From Pseudomonas putida (GTDB lineage Bacteria; Pseudomonadota; Gammaproteobacteria; Pseudomonadales; Pseudomonadaceae): a DNA stretch of 64,000 bases. The position numbers and the translations under genes are program-made. The stretch is from positions 496,001-560,000 of the forward strand of contig CP124529.1 in NCBI GenBank assembly GCA_029953615.1. Reading direction: 5' to 3'. Positions 49,053-58,844 of this stretch are shown piece after piece (position 1 is the stretch's first letter; each line of letters starts with the position of its first letter). The notes below the pieces were generated by a model that saw only the letters and a list, made by a program, of their open reading frames with translations, had not been told where the DNA came from and searched no databases.

Positions 49053-51527
49053 ATGACCCAGCCCAACCCCTGCTACCACTGCGCCCTGCCCGTCCCCGCC
49101 GGCAGCCGCTTCACCGCCGTGGTCCTCGGCCAGCCTCGGCAGTTCTGCTGCCCCGGCTGCCAGGCGGTGGCCGAGTCGATCGTCGCCGGCGGCCTCGAGC
49201 ACTACTACCAGCACCGTAGCGACAACAGTGCCAACCCCGAGGCCCTGCCCAGGCAGCTACAGGACGAACTAGCCCTGTATGACCGCAGCGACGTGCAACA
49301 GACCTTCGTCCGTCACCAGGGCGAACTGGCCGAAACCACCCTGTTGCTCGAAGGCATCAGCTGCGCCGCCTGCGGCTGGCTGATCGAAAAGCACCTGCGC
49401 AACCTGCCCGGCGTCGCCGAAGCGCGCCTGAACCTGTCCAACCACCGCCTGCTGCTGAACTGGGACGACAAGCAACTGCCGCTCTCGCGCCTGCTCGCCG
49501 AGCTGCGCCAGATCGGCTACGCCGCCCACCCCTATCAGCCCGACCAGGCCGCCGAGCAACTGGCCCGGGAAAACCGCAGCGCCCTGCGCCGCCTGGGCGT
49601 GGCAGGGCTGCTGTGGTTCCAGGCGATGATGGCAACCATGGCTACCTGGCCGGAATTCAACATCGACCTGTCACCCGAACTGCACACCATCCTGCGCTGG
49701 GTGGCGCTGTTTCTGACAATCCCCATTGTATTCTACAGCTGCGCACCCTTCTTCAAGGGCGCGGCACGCGACCTGCGCACCCGCCACCTGACCATGGACG
49801 TTTCGGTGTCGCTGGCCATTGGCCTGGCCTTCGGCGCCGGTATCTGGACCGCCATCACCGGCAGCGGCGAGCTGTATTTCGACACCGTGGGCATGTTCGC
49901 GCTGTTCCTGCTCACCGGCCGCTACCTGGAGCGCCGTGCCCGCGAACGCACCGCCGCGGCCACGGCGCAGCTGGTCAACCTGCTGCCGGCCTCGTGCCTG
50001 CGCCTGGACGCCGTCGGCCACAGCGAACGCATCCTGCTCAGCGAACTGCAGTGTGGTGACACGGTACAGGTGCTTCCAGGCGCGGTAATACCCGCCGACG
50101 GGCGCATCGTCGAAGGCCGCTCCAGCATCGATGAATCGCTGCTGACCGGTGAATACCTGCCGCAACCGCGGCAGGTCGGCGAGCGGGTTACCGGCGGCAC
50201 CCTGAATGTTGAAAGCACCCTGAACGTGCAAGTCGAAGCCCTCGGCCACGACTCGCGGTTGTCGGCCATCGTCCGCCTGCTGGAACGCGCCCAGACCGAA
50301 AAACCGCGCCTGGCCGAAATCGCCGACCGCGCCTCGCAGTGGTTCCTGCTGTTCTCGCTGCTGGCCGCCGCGGCCATCGGCCTGTGGTGGTGGTACCTGG
50401 ACCCGGCGCGGGCGTTCTGGATCGTATTGGCCATGCTGGTAGCGACCTGCCCTTGCGCGCTGTCCCTGGCTACGCCAACGGCGCTGACTGCAGCCACCGG
50501 CACCTTGCACAAGCTCGGCCTGCTGGTAACCCGTGGCCATGTGCTGGAAGGCCTGAACCAGATCGACACGGTGATTTTCGACAAGACCGGCACGCTGACC
50601 GAAGGCCGCCTGACCTTGCGCAGCATCCGCCCGCTCGGCAGCCTGCCCGCCGACCGCTGCCTGGCCTTGGCTGCGGCACTGGAGAACCGCTCCGAACACC
50701 CCATCGCCCGCGCCTTCGGCCGCACCGCCACGCCTGCTGACGATGTGCAGACCGTACCGGGCCTGGGCCTGGAAGGGCTGGTCGAAGGCCAGCACCTGCG
50801 CATAGGCCAGGCCACCTTCGTCTGTGCCCTGAGCGGCGCGGAAGTCCCCGGCGTGCCGGAGCCACGCGGCCAGTGGCTGCTGCTGGGCGACGGCCAGGGC
50901 CCGCTGGCCTGGTTCGGCCTGGACGACCGCCTGCGCGACGACGCCCCTGCACTGCTGGCAGCCTGCAAGGCCCGTGGCTGGCGCACGCTGCTGCTGTCGG
51001 GCGACAGCTCGCCGATGGTTGCCGAAGTGGCCGCGCAACTGGGTATCGACCAGGCCATCGGTGGCCTGCGCCCGGACGACAAACTGGACCGGCTGAAGGC
51101 GCTGCAGGCGGCCGGGCGCAAGGTGCTGATGCTGGGCGACGGGGTCAACGACGTGCCGGTGCTGGCCGCCGCCGACATCAGCATCGCCATGGGCAGCGCC
51201 ACCGACCTGGCCAAGACCAGTGCCGACGCCGTGCTGCTGTCCAACCGCCTGCAGGCGCTGGTACAGGCCTTCGCACTGGCCCGCCGCACCCACCGCAACA
51301 TCCTCGAGAACCTGCTGTGGGCGACCCTGTATAATGGCCTGATGTTGCCGTTCGCCGCACTTGGCTGGATCACCCCGGTTTGGGCAGCCATCGGCATGTC
51401 GGTCAGTTCGCTGATCGTGGTACTCAACGCCCTGCGCCTGACCCGCCTGCCTCTGGCATCGGGCTTGCCAGCGAACCATGCGCCCCTGCCCGGGAGGAAG
51501 TCGCCATGCCCGCCCTCTATGTCATGA
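49053..51527 (+). CDS. ccoI: CcoI (FixI), copper-exporting P1B-type ATPase
   Basis: An 824-residue P1B ATPase. The N-terminal Cys cluster reads NPCYHCALPVPAGSRF and FCCPGCQAVA. The HMA domain has Cys104-Cys107 (GISCAACGWLIEK). Eight helices include the CPC motif at 466-468 (TCPCALSLATPTA). The phosphorylation motif DKTGTLTEG starts at residue 510, followed by SEHPIARAF and the hinge GDGVNDVPVLAAADIS. It supplies copper for the CuB centre of cbb3 oxidase. The start at 49053 (MTQPNPCYHC) is chosen on family similarity; the ribosome site is weak, and MCLSSACLMTQ from 49029 is an alternative. Its end overlaps ccoS. Confidence 0.93.
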   Translation: MTQPNPCYHCALPVPAGSRFTAVVLGQPRQFCCPGCQAVAESIVAGGLEHYYQHRSDNSANPEALPRQLQDELALYDRSDVQQTFVRHQGELAETTLLLEGISCAACGWLIEKHLRNLPGVAEARLNLSNHRLLLNWDDKQLPLSRLLAELRQIGYAAHPYQPDQAAEQLARENRSALRRLGVAGLLWFQAMMATMATWPEFNIDLSPELHTILRWVALFLTIPIVFYSCAPFFKGAARDLRTRHLTMDVSVSLAIGLAFGAGIWTAITGSGELYFDTVGMFALFLLTGRYLERRARERTAAATAQLVNLLPASCLRLDAVGHSERILLSELQCGDTVQVLPGAVIPADGRIVEGRSSIDESLLTGEYLPQPRQVGERVTGGTLNVESTLNVQVEALGHDSRLSAIVRLLERAQTEKPRLAEIADRASQWFLLFSLLAAAAIGLWWWYLDPARAFWIVLAMLVATCPCALSLATPTALTAATGTLHKLGLLVTRGHVLEGLNQIDTVIFDKTGTLTEGRLTLRSIRPLGSLPADRCLALAAALENRSEHPIARAFGRTATPADDVQTVPGLGLEGLVEGQHLRIGQATFVCALSGAEVPGVPEPRGQWLLLGDGQGPLAWFGLDDRLRDDAPALLAACKARGWRTLLLSGDSSPMVAEVAAQLGIDQAIGGLRPDDKLDRLKALQAAGRKVLMLGDGVNDVPVLAAADISIAMGSATDLAKTSADAVLLSNRLQALVQAFALARRTHRNILENLLWATLYNGLMLPFAALGWITPVWAAIGMSVSSLIVVLNALRLTRLPLASGLPANHAPLPGRKSPCPPSMS

Positions 51528-51721
51528 TTCCCGCGGCGCTGCTGCTGGTCGGCGTGGCCGTGTACATCTTCTTCTGGGCAGTGGACAGCGGCCAGTACGA
51601 CGATCTGGAAAGCCCTGCCCACAGCATCCTGTTCGACGACCAGGACCCGCGCCACCAGGCGGCGGTGAAGCCTGACGACAGCCAGGCCGATACTGACAAG
51701 GAACCCCCACCCCGTGCCTGA
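51506..51721 (+). CDS. ccoS: CcoS (FixS), small cbb3 maturation protein
   Basis: A 71-residue protein, MPALYVMIPAALLLVGVAVY..., with one transmembrane helix and the conserved FFWAVDSGQYDDLESPAHSI stretch, then an acidic, Pro-rich tail. The family is needed for haem and copper insertion into cbb3 oxidase. GGGAGG lies upstream of the ATG. It overlaps the end of ccoI by 22 nt and the start of the next gene by 8 nt. Confidence 0.93.
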   Translation: MPALYVMIPAALLLVGVAVYIFFWAVDSGQYDDLESPAHSILFDDQDPRHQAAVKPDDSQADTDKEPPPRA

Positions 51722-52397
51722 CCTGCTGCCCCTGCTGGGCTCTGCGATGATCCTCGGCCTGCTCGGCGGCGGCCACTGCCTGGGCATGTGCGGCGGCCTG
51801 ATGGGTGCGCTGACCCTGGCCATACCACCCGAACAACGTGGCCGGCGCTTGCGCCTGCTGCTGGCGTACAACCTGGGGCGCATTCTCAGTTATGCCTGTG
51901 CCGGCCTGCTGCTGGGCCTGGCCGGCTGGGCCGTGGCCAGCAGCCCGGCGGCGCTGGCACTGCGGGTGGTGGCGGCGCTGCTGTTGATCGCCATGGGGCT
52001 ATACCTGGCCGGCTGGTGGAGCGGGCTGACCCGCATCGAGGCGCTGGGCCGGGGGCTGTGGCGGTATATCCAGCCAGTGGCTTCACGCTTGCTGCCGGTG
52101 TCCAGCCTGCCCCGCGCATTGCTGCTGGGGGCGCTGTGGGGGTGGTTGCCCTGCGGGTTGGTGTACAGCACCTTGCTGTGGGCGGCCAGCCAGGGTAATG
52201 CCGGGTACAGCGCGGCGCTGATGCTGGCGTTCGGGGTGGGGACATGGCCGGTGTTGCTGGCTACCGGATTAGCCGCGGAGCGGGTAAACATTTTGTTGAG
52301 ATGCCGCAGTGTGCGGGTGGCTGGCGGTGTGCTGGTGATGCTTTTTGGCATCTGGACCCTGCCCGGGCCGCATCAGCACTGGTTGATGGGGCATTGA
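51714..52397 (+). CDS. TauE/SafE-like (UreH-type) six-helix membrane protein
   Basis: A 227-residue protein starting at GTG 51714, with six or so transmembrane helices. The motif GLLGGGHCLGMCGGLMGALTLA near the N-terminus and LWGWLPCGLVYSTLLWAASQ in the second half are the pair of Cys- and Gly-rich signatures of the sulfite-exporter TauE/SafE family copy that travels with cbb3 genes (CcoS-linked). In other proteobacteria such proteins are linked to copper or cytochrome handling; the exact role here is inferred. It overlaps ccoS by 8 nt. Confidence 0.85.
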   Translation: MPDLLPLLGSAMILGLLGGGHCLGMCGGLMGALTLAIPPEQRGRRLRLLLAYNLGRILSYACAGLLLGLAGWAVASSPAALALRVVAALLLIAMGLYLAGWWSGLTRIEALGRGLWRYIQPVASRLLPVSSLPRALLLGALWGWLPCGLVYSTLLWAASQGNAGYSAALMLAFGVGTWPVLLATGLAAERVNILLRCRSVRVAGGVLVMLFGIWTLPGPHQHWLMGH

Positions 52398-52399
52398 TG

Positions 52400-52442
52400 G
52401 GGCCGCTCTGCGGCCCTTCGCGGGCATGCCCGCTCCCACAGG
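52400..52442. repeat. single REP element
   Basis: GGGCCGCTCTGCGGCCCTTC, then GCGGGCATGCCCGCTCCCAC AGG in one orientation only, without an inverse partner. A local hairpin GGCCGC-TCT-GCGGCC precedes it and may end the upstream transcript. Confidence 0.75.
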
Positions 52443-52488
52443 GCCATGCGTATACCCTGCGAAGGCTCGCAGAGCAGCCCTGATGCCC

Positions 52489-52502
52489 TTGATACAAATC
52501 AA
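52489..52502 (+). promoter_or_regulatory. Anr box of hemN
   Basis: TTGATACAAATCAA matches TTGAT-N4-ATCAA exactly. TAGACT at 52525-52530 is at a suitable distance to be the -10 of a class II FNR-type promoter. The hemN ATG follows at 52566. Confidence 0.88.
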
Positions 52503-52565
52503 CACAGATTCCTACAGACGGCCATAGACTCCGGGGCACTGCTGCTCTTTCCGGGGACCGCCCTC

Positions 52566-53948
52566 ATGCTCGACGACATTCGTTGGGATACCGACCTGAT
52601 CCGCCGCTACGACCTGGCCGGGCCACGCTACACCTCCTACCCGACCGCCGTGCAACTGCACAGCGAAGTGGGCTCGTTCGACCTGCTGCACGCCCTGCGC
52701 GAGAGCCGTCGGGCCGTGCGCCCGCTGTCGCTGTACGTGCACGTGCCGTTCTGCGCCAACATCTGCTACTACTGCGCCTGCAACAAGGTCATCACGAAGG
52801 ATCGCGGCCGTGCCGCGCCCTACCTGAAGCGCCTGGAGCAGGAAATCCAGCTGATCGCCTGCCACCTCGACTCCAAACAACGTGTTGAACAGCTGCATTT
52901 CGGCGGCGGCACACCGACCTTCCTCAGCCATGTGGAGTTGCGCCAGCTGATGGCCACCCTGCGCCAGCACTTCCACCTGCTGGACGACGACTCCGGCGAC
53001 TATGGCATCGAGATCGACCCGCGCGAAGCCGACTGGTCGACCATGGGCCTGCTCCGAGAGCTGGGCTTCAACCGGGTCAGCCTGGGCGTGCAGGACCTCG
53101 ACCCGACCGTACAGCGCGCGGTCAACCGCCTGCAGAGCCTGGAACAGACCCGAACCCTGATCGAAGCCGCGCGCACCCTGCAGTTCCGCTCGATCAACCT
53201 CGACCTGATCTACGGCCTGCCCAAGCAAACCCCGGAAGGCTTTGCCCGCACCGTCGAAGAAGTGATCCGCCTGCAACCCGACCGCCTGTCGGTGTTCAAC
53301 TATGCCCACCTGCCCGAGCGCTTCATGCCGCAACGGCGTATCGACAGCAGCGACCTGCCCAGTGCGGCCGCCAAACTGGAGATGCTGCACGCCACCATCG
53401 ACCAGCTGACCGCAGCTGGCTACCGCTACATCGGCATGGACCACTTCGCCCTGCCCGACGACGAGCTGGCCATCGCCCAGGAAGAAGGCACCCTGCAGCG
53501 CAACTTCCAGGGCTACACCACCCATGGGCACTGCGACCTGATCGGCCTGGGCGTGTCGGCCATCAGCCAGATCGGCGACTTGTACTGCCAGAACAGCAGC
53601 GACCTCAACAGCTACCAGGACAGCCTGTCCAACGCCCAGCTGGCGACCCAGCGCGGTCTGCTGTGCAACCACGACGATCGCATACGCCGGGCGGTGATCC
53701 AGCAGCTGATCTGCCATTTCGAGCTGGATTTCGAGCCGATCGAACAGGCCTTCAGCATCGATTTTCGTGGCTACTTCAATGACCTCTGGCCAGAACTGCT
53801 GACCTTGCAGCGCGACGGCCTGATCCGCCTGGACGACAAAGGTATCCGCATCCTGCCGGCCGGCCGCCTGCTGGCGCGCTCGGTGTGCATGGTATTCGAC
53901 GTCTACCTGGCAATGCACAACCGCCAGCGCTTTTCGCGGGTGATCTGA
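52566..53948 (+). CDS. hemN: HemN, oxygen-independent coproporphyrinogen III oxidase
   Basis: A 460-residue radical-SAM enzyme. The [4Fe-4S] motif is [17 protein letters not shown] (Cys63, Cys67, Cys70, plus Cys72). Other family blocks are [49 protein letters not shown] and [13 protein letters not shown]. It decarboxylates coproporphyrinogen III without oxygen, supplying haem for low-oxygen growth. The start is ATG 52566 ([20 protein letters not shown]); an earlier in-frame ATG at 52446 would include the Anr box. Direct Anr control is expected. Confidence 0.95.
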   Translation: MLDDIRWDTDLIRRYDLAGPRYTSYPTAVQLHSEVGSFDLLHALRESRRAVRPLSLYVHVPFCANICYYCACNKVITKDRGRAAPYLKRLEQEIQLIACHLDSKQRVEQLHFGGGTPTFLSHVELRQLMATLRQHFHLLDDDSGDYGIEIDPREADWSTMGLLRELGFNRVSLGVQDLDPTVQRAVNRLQSLEQTRTLIEAARTLQFRSINLDLIYGLPKQTPEGFARTVEEVIRLQPDRLSVFNYAHLPERFMPQRRIDSSDLPSAAAKLEMLHATIDQLTAAGYRYIGMDHFALPDDELAIAQEEGTLQRNFQGYTTHGHCDLIGLGVSAISQIGDLYCQNSSDLNSYQDSLSNAQLATQRGLLCNHDDRIRRAVIQQLICHFELDFEPIEQAFSIDFRGYFNDLWPELLTLQRDGLIRLDDKGIRILPAGRLLARSVCMVFDVYLAMHNRQRFSRVI

Positions 53949-54126
53949 TACCGGGTCATTCAACCGCATGGACAAGTTTCCTTGCCAGGCACACCATGGG
54001 TCACAGCGAAGGCCCCGGCGCACCCGCCGGGGCCAGTCCAGCTCGCACCACAACAGCGCACGCTGGCCTACAACCTACGCCGTGAGTTACCCTTACGTCT
54101 TATGTGTGCTTTCCCACAAGGATCGA

Positions 54127-54867
54127 ATGAAAATGTCCGAGCCAGTCAAACTGCGCCCACACAACCAGGCCCATTGCAAGGACTGCAGCCTGGCCCCCCT
54201 GTGCCTGCCCCTGTCACTTAACCTGGAAGACATGGATGCACTGGACGAAATCGTCAAGCGTGGGCGACCGCTGAAAAAAGGCGAGTTCCTGTTCCGCCAG
54301 GGTGACAATTTCGGCTCGGTCTACGCAGTGCGTTCCGGCGCCCTGAAAACCTTCAGCCTCAGCGACAGCGGCGAAGAGCAGATCACCGGCTTCCACCTGC
54401 CCAGCGAGCTGGTCGGCCTGTCGGGCATGGACACCGAGGCTTATCCGGTGTCGGCCCAGGCCCAGGAAACCACTTCGGTGTGCGAGATCCCGTTCGAGCG
54501 CCTTGACGAACTGTCGGTGCAGCTGCCGCAGCTACGCCGCCAGCTGATGCGAGTAATGAGCCGGGAAATCCGCGACGATCAGCAAATGATGCTGCTGCTG
54601 TCGAAAAAAACCGCCGACGAGCGTATTGCCACCTTCCTGGTCAACCTTTCGGCGCGCTTCCGCGCCCGAGGCTATTCGGCCAACCAGTTCCGCCTGAGCA
54701 TGTCGCGCAACGAAATCGGCAACTACCTGGGCCTGGCGGTGGAAACCGTGTCGCGGGTCTTCACCCGCTTCCAGCAGAATGGCCTGATTCGTGCCGAAGG
54801 CAAGGAAGTGCACATTCTCGACCCGATCCAGCTATGCGCGCTGGCCGGTGGTGCAATGGAGGCCTGA
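54127..54867 (+). CDS. anr: Anr, oxygen-sensing FNR-family regulator
   Basis: A 246-residue CRP/FNR protein. The N-terminal cluster ligands are [11 protein letters not shown] (Cys17, Cys20, Cys26), plus Cys119 (TTSVCEIPF). The cyclic-nucleotide-like barrel contains [13 protein letters not shown], and the HTH is [20 protein letters not shown]. It binds a [4Fe-4S] cluster when oxygen is low and activates genes with TTGAT-N4-ATCAA sites, two of which are seen here (39756 and 52489). ATG 54127 is preceded by AAGG; ATG 54133 is also possible. It is adjacent to hemN as in other pseudomonads. Confidence 0.96.
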   Translation: MKMSEPVKLRPHNQAHCKDCSLAPLCLPLSLNLEDMDALDEIVKRGRPLKKGEFLFRQGDNFGSVYAVRSGALKTFSLSDSGEEQITGFHLPSELVGLSGMDTEAYPVSAQAQETTSVCEIPFERLDELSVQLPQLRRQLMRVMSREIRDDQQMMLLLSKKTADERIATFLVNLSARFRARGYSANQFRLSMSRNEIGNYLGLAVETVSRVFTRFQQNGLIRAEGKEVHILDPIQLCALAGGAMEA

Positions 54868-54922
54868 GGCCGGCGTTTAGCGGGTATACTTGGCCATTCG
54901 TTTTCCCAGGATACCCGCAACA

Positions 54923-55471
54923 ATGCACAGCGACGCCTTCGACCTCAAAGCCTTGATCCGCCCGGTAGTGGACTTCCCCAAACCGGGCGTGATCTTCCGC
55001 GATATCACCCCGCTGTTCCAGTCACCGCGCGGGCTGCGCTATGTGGCCGACCAGTTCATCGAGCGCTATGTCGAAGCCGAGTTCAGCCACATCGGCGCCA
55101 TGGATGCGCGGGGCTTTCTGATTGGCTCGATCATCGCCCACCAGCTGAACAAGCCACTGATCCTGTTCCGCAAGCAGGGCAAGCTGCCGGCTGACGTGCT
55201 GAGCGAAGGTTACCAGACCGAGTACGGCGAAGCCTTCCTGGAAGTGCATGCCGACAGCCTGTGCGAAGGGGATTCGGTGTTGATCTTCGATGACTTGATT
55301 GCTACTGGCGGTACGCTGCTGGCAGCGGCCAACCTGGTGCGTCGAACCGGGGCGCAGGTGTTCGAGGCGGCGGCGATCATCGATCTGCCGGAGCTGGACG
55401 GGTCGCGCCGACTGCAGGCGGCCGGGGTACCGACGTTCTGCCTGACCGAGTTTTCTCTTAGCGAATACTGA
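54923..55471 (+). CDS. apt: adenine phosphoribosyltransferase
   Basis: A 182-residue type I phosphoribosyltransferase. N-terminal [20 protein letters not shown], the flexible-loop region [20 protein letters not shown] and the PRPP loop [20 protein letters not shown] are diagnostic of Apt. It recycles adenine to AMP using PRPP. It is a separate transcription unit, ending at a hairpin shared with convergent recR. Confidence 0.95.
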
Positions 55472-55481
55472 GTTGGGTTTT

Positions 55482-55500
55482 GGGGCTGCTTTGCGGCCCC
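55482..55500. terminator. hairpin between convergent apt and recR
   Basis: GGGGCTGC-TTT-GCGGCCCC, an 8-bp stem with one G-T wobble, starts 11 nt after the apt stop. TTTT precedes it, so it could act as a terminator for recR on the minus strand better than for apt. No long T-run follows. Confidence 0.5.
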
Positions 55501-55512
55501 TACAATTCTGAA

Positions 55513-56115
55513 TCAGAGCGAAATCGGCCGACGCCCTGCAAACGCATGGGCCAAAGTGCCGCCGTCGACTAACTCCAGCTCGCCCCCCAGCGGCACACCA
55601 TGGGCGATCCGCGACGCCACCAGCCCCTTCTCGCTCAGCAACTGGGCAATGTAATGCGCCGTCGCCTCCCCTTCCACCGTCGGGTTGGTCGCCAGGATCA
55701 CCTCGGTGAAGGTGCCCTGCTCCTCGATCCGCGCCATCAGCTGCGGAATCCCGATCGCCTCCGGCCCCAGCCCGTCCAGTGGTGACAAGTGGCCCTTGAG
55801 CACGAAGTACCGGCCACGGTAACCGGTCTGCTCCACCGCATATACATCGGTCGGCCCCTCGACCACGCACAACTGGGTGTCGTCACGGCGCGTGTCGGCG
55901 CATTGCGGGCACAGTTCCTGCTCGGTCAGGGTGCGGCACTGGCGGCAATGCCCAACCCCTTCCATGGCCTGGGTCAAGGCCTGGGCCAGGCGCAGGCCGC
56001 CACTGCGGTCACGCTCGAGCAGTTGCAGGGCCATGCGCTGGGCGGTTTTCTGGCCGACACCTGGCAGGATGCGCAGGCCGTCGATCAGTTGGCGGATGAG
56101 GGGGCTGAAGCTCAT
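55513..56115 (-). CDS. recR: RecR recombination mediator
   Basis: A 200-residue protein, [20 protein letters not shown] onward. It has the N-terminal HhH ([18 protein letters not shown]), a Cys4 zinc finger ([16 protein letters not shown]) and a Toprim domain ([35 protein letters not shown]). With RecF and RecO it loads RecA on gapped DNA. The start is ATG 56115; an upstream extension to 56190 overlaps a non-coding stretch. It is the last gene of dnaX-ybaB-recR. Confidence 0.95.
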   Translation of the reverse strand: MSFSPLIRQLIDGLRILPGVGQKTAQRMALQLLERDRSGGLRLAQALTQAMEGVGHCRQCRTLTEQELCPQCADTRRDDTQLCVVEGPTDVYAVEQTGYRGRYFVLKGHLSPLDGLGPEAIGIPQLMARIEEQGTFTEVILATNPTVEGEATAHYIAQLLSEKGLVASRIAHGVPLGGELELVDGGTLAHAFAGRRPISL

Positions 56116-56210
56116 GGGAAAGGCCTGACAAATCAATAAGAGGCGGTTTATACCCAGCGGGGGCGGTGGCGTCAAATCAGCCATGCGCACATCGTAAGGC
56201 TTGCGCGCAC

Positions 56211-56244
56211 AAAAAAACCGCCGCTGAACATCAGCGGCGGTTTT
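56211..56244 (-). terminator. rho-independent-type hairpin between ybaB and recR
   Basis: CCGCCGCTGA-TGTT-TCAGCGGCGG read on the minus strand gives a 10-bp GC-rich stem followed by seven T residues (the A-run at 56211-56217). It lies between two genes of the same direction, so it would attenuate rather than end the operon, or recR has its own promoter. Confidence 0.75.
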
Positions 56245-56261
56245 CGGTAACGCAAATGCCC

Positions 56262-56597
56262 TTAGAACGGCATCTTGAAGCCCGGCGGCAGTTGCATGCC
56301 GGCGGTCATGCTGCCCATCTTGTCCTGGCTGTTCTGCTCGACCTTGCGCACGGCGTCGTTCAGCGCCGCTGCGATCAGGTCTTCCAGCACTTCCTTGTCG
56401 TCTTCATCAGTCGACATCAGGCTCTGGTCGATGCTGACACGCTTGACGTCGTGACGACCGGTCATCACCACGCTCACCAGGCCGCCACCGGACTGGCCGG
56501 TAACTTCGGCGTTGGCCAGCTCTTCCTGCATCTTCTGCATCTTTTCCTGCATCTGCTGGGCCTGCTTCATCAGGCCGGCCATGCCACCTTTCATCAT
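56262..56597 (-). CDS. YbaB/EbfC nucleoid-associated protein
   Basis: A 111-residue protein, [20 protein letters not shown] onward, with a helical N-terminus and the conserved [20 protein letters not shown] core. It ends [11 protein letters not shown]. The start is ATG 56597, preceded by GAGGTATACCCCC. It is found between dnaX and recR as usual. It binds DNA as a tweezer-shaped dimer. Confidence 0.94.
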   Translation of the reverse strand: MMKGGMAGLMKQAQQMQEKMQKMQEELANAEVTGQSGGGLVSVVMTGRHDVKRVSIDQSLMSTDEDDKEVLEDLIAAALNDAVRKVEQNSQDKMGSMTAGMQLPPGFKMPF

Positions 56598-56661
56598 GGG
56601 GGTATACCTCGATTGGGTCATGTGATGCGGCCCGGCACCTGGCCAGCCGCATGGTTATCCG

Positions 56662-58722
56662 TTACTGGCCCTGGTTAACCAGGGCTTCTACAGGCTCAAT
56701 AGTATCCTGCCGCACCTTGGCACCGAACAGCTTGATCATCTGCTGGATCAACGGATCCTGCTCGATCGACACCACGGCCTCGTGCTGGCGCTCTCTACGC
56801 TTGCGCGCCGCGGCCTGGGCCGGGGTTTCCTGCTCGGGCAGGATCAGCTCGATACGCAGGTTCAGCGTGCGCCCCAGGTGCTGGTTGAGCGCTTCGTTCA
56901 GGCGCCGCTGCTGGGTGGCGTTGAACAGCGCACCCTGGCCAGGGTCCAGGTGCAGCAGCCAGTCGTCGCCCTCAGCGGCAATCAACGTACAGTTTGCCGC
57001 GATGTTGCCTGTCATCCCGGATACAGGCAACTGTGGGAATAATTCCAGCCATTGCAAGGCCAGGCCGGTAGCAGGCTTGGCCGCTGGCAACGGTTCGGCG
57101 ACCGGCTTGGGCGCGTCTTCCTGGACGTGTTCGGCCAGTTCGTCCAGGTAACTGAAGCCGACCGGGTCGCTTTCGCCACCGTAATAGTCTTCGTCCAGCG
57201 GCGGCTCGTCGTCGCGGTCCATGCCTACCGCGGCATAGGCAGATGGGTCGAACGGCGGCTCATCATCGTGCGCCGGGGCGGCAGGCACGGGCGCAGGCGC
57301 TGGTTTCGGCGCAGGCGCAGGTACGGGCTCGGCCACTACCGGTGCAGGCGCTGCAGCGGGCTCTTCCCATGGCAGGTCAACCACCTCTGCCACCGGTTCC
57401 GGTTCTGGTTCGCTGACCGGGGCAGGTTCAGCTGCCACTACAGGCTGGACAACCGGCTGTGGCGCTGGCTCGACCGGCGCGGGCGCCTGTGGCGCGACAA
57501 CCGGTGCAGCAGGTTCCACTGCAGCAGCGACGGGCGGCGCCACGGCAACCGCCGGCGCTGCCACCGGTGTTGCAGGATCAGCTGTGGCCTGGCTGATCCC
57601 CACTGGCTTTAGTACCGGCTTCGGCGCGTCGTCGGTGTCGGCCGGGCGGAACGCCAGCATGCGCAACAGGACCATTTCGAAGCCGCCACGCGGGTCCGGC
57701 GCCAGGGGCAGGTCACGGCGGCCAATCAGGCCCATCTGGTAATAGAACTGCACGTCCTCGGCCGGCAATGCCGAGGCCAGCGCCAGCACCCGGTCGCGAT
57801 CGCCTTGGCCGTTGTCCACCGCTTCCGGCAGCGCCTGGGCAATTGCCACGCGGTGCAGCACATTGAGCATCTCGGCCAGCACGCCAGCCCAGTCCGGCCC
57901 TTGCTCGGCCAGGTTGCGCACGGCTTCCAGCAAGGCCCGGGCATCGCCATCCAGCAGCGCCTGCAACACACCATAGACCTGGCCATGGTCGAGGCTGCCG
58001 AGCATGGCCCGCACATCGGCGGCCAGCACCTTGCCTTCGCCAAAGGCGATGGCCTGGTCGGTCAGGCTCATGGCGTCGCGCATCGAGCCATCGGCCGCGC
58101 GGCCCAGCAGCCACAGGGCATCAGGCTCGAACGGCACGTTTTCGGCAGCCAGTACGTGGCTGAGGTGCTCGACCACCCGCTCCGGGCTCATGTTCTTCAG
58201 CGAGAATTGCAGGCAGCGCGACAGAATGGTAGCTGGCAGTTTCTGCGGGTCGGTGGTGGCGAGGATGAACTTGACGTAGGGTGGCGGCTCTTCCAGCGTC
58301 TTGAGCAAGGCGTTGAACGAGTGGGTCGAGAGCATGTGCACTTCGTCGATCAGGTAGACCTTGAAGCGCCCACGGCTCGGCGCGTACTGCACGTTATCGA
58401 GCAGTTCGCGGGTGTCCTCGACCTTGGTGCGGCTGGCGGCGTCGATCTCGATCAGGTCGACGAAACGGCCCTCGTCGATTTCCCGGCACACCGAGCAAGT
58501 GCCGCACGGCGTGGAAGTAATGCCGGTTTCGCAGTTCAGGCACTTGGCGATGATACGGGCGATGGTGGTCTTGCCCACGCCACGGGTACCGGTGAACAGG
58601 TAGGCATGGTGCAGGCGCTGGTTGTCCAAGGCGTTGATCAAGGCCTTGAGCACATGGGCCTGGCCGACCATTTCGCGGAACGAGCGCGGACGCCATTTAC
58701 GTGCAAGAACCTGATAACTCAT
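56662..58722 (-). CDS. dnaX: DnaX, DNA polymerase III subunits tau and gamma
   Basis: A 686-residue clamp-loader ATPase. Walker A is GTRGVGKTTIARI near residue 44, zinc ligands lie in CLNCETGITSTPCGTCSVC, and Walker B/SRH regions are VYLIDEVHMLSTHSFNALLK and LATTDPQKLPATILSRCLQF. A Pro/Ala/Val-rich low-complexity linker occupies about residues 370-560. The C-terminal tau domain contacts the polymerase and DnaB. MSYQVLARKWRPRSFREMVG is the expected N-terminus. It is the first gene of dnaX-ybaB-recR. I found no obvious AAAAAAG slip site for the gamma form. Confidence 0.95.
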   Translation of the reverse strand: MSYQVLARKWRPRSFREMVGQAHVLKALINALDNQRLHHAYLFTGTRGVGKTTIARIIAKCLNCETGITSTPCGTCSVCREIDEGRFVDLIEIDAASRTKVEDTRELLDNVQYAPSRGRFKVYLIDEVHMLSTHSFNALLKTLEEPPPYVKFILATTDPQKLPATILSRCLQFSLKNMSPERVVEHLSHVLAAENVPFEPDALWLLGRAADGSMRDAMSLTDQAIAFGEGKVLAADVRAMLGSLDHGQVYGVLQALLDGDARALLEAVRNLAEQGPDWAGVLAEMLNVLHRVAIAQALPEAVDNGQGDRDRVLALASALPAEDVQFYYQMGLIGRRDLPLAPDPRGGFEMVLLRMLAFRPADTDDAPKPVLKPVGISQATADPATPVAAPAVAVAPPVAAAVEPAAPVVAPQAPAPVEPAPQPVVQPVVAAEPAPVSEPEPEPVAEVVDLPWEEPAAAPAPVVAEPVPAPAPKPAPAPVPAAPAHDDEPPFDPSAYAAVGMDRDDEPPLDEDYYGGESDPVGFSYLDELAEHVQEDAPKPVAEPLPAAKPATGLALQWLELFPQLPVSGMTGNIAANCTLIAAEGDDWLLHLDPGQGALFNATQQRRLNEALNQHLGRTLNLRIELILPEQETPAQAAARKRRERQHEAVVSIEQDPLIQQMIKLFGAKVRQDTIEPVEALVNQGQ

Positions 58723-58844
58723 CGAAAAACCATCGTAGCCTGATCGAGCGGAAGATCGCTAATGCTAGCGGAGCGGGGGCAAAATTGCACCCTGCGCCGC
58801 TCGGCTAAGCTATGAAACTGTACGCTGTCCAGGGAGGATAAGCC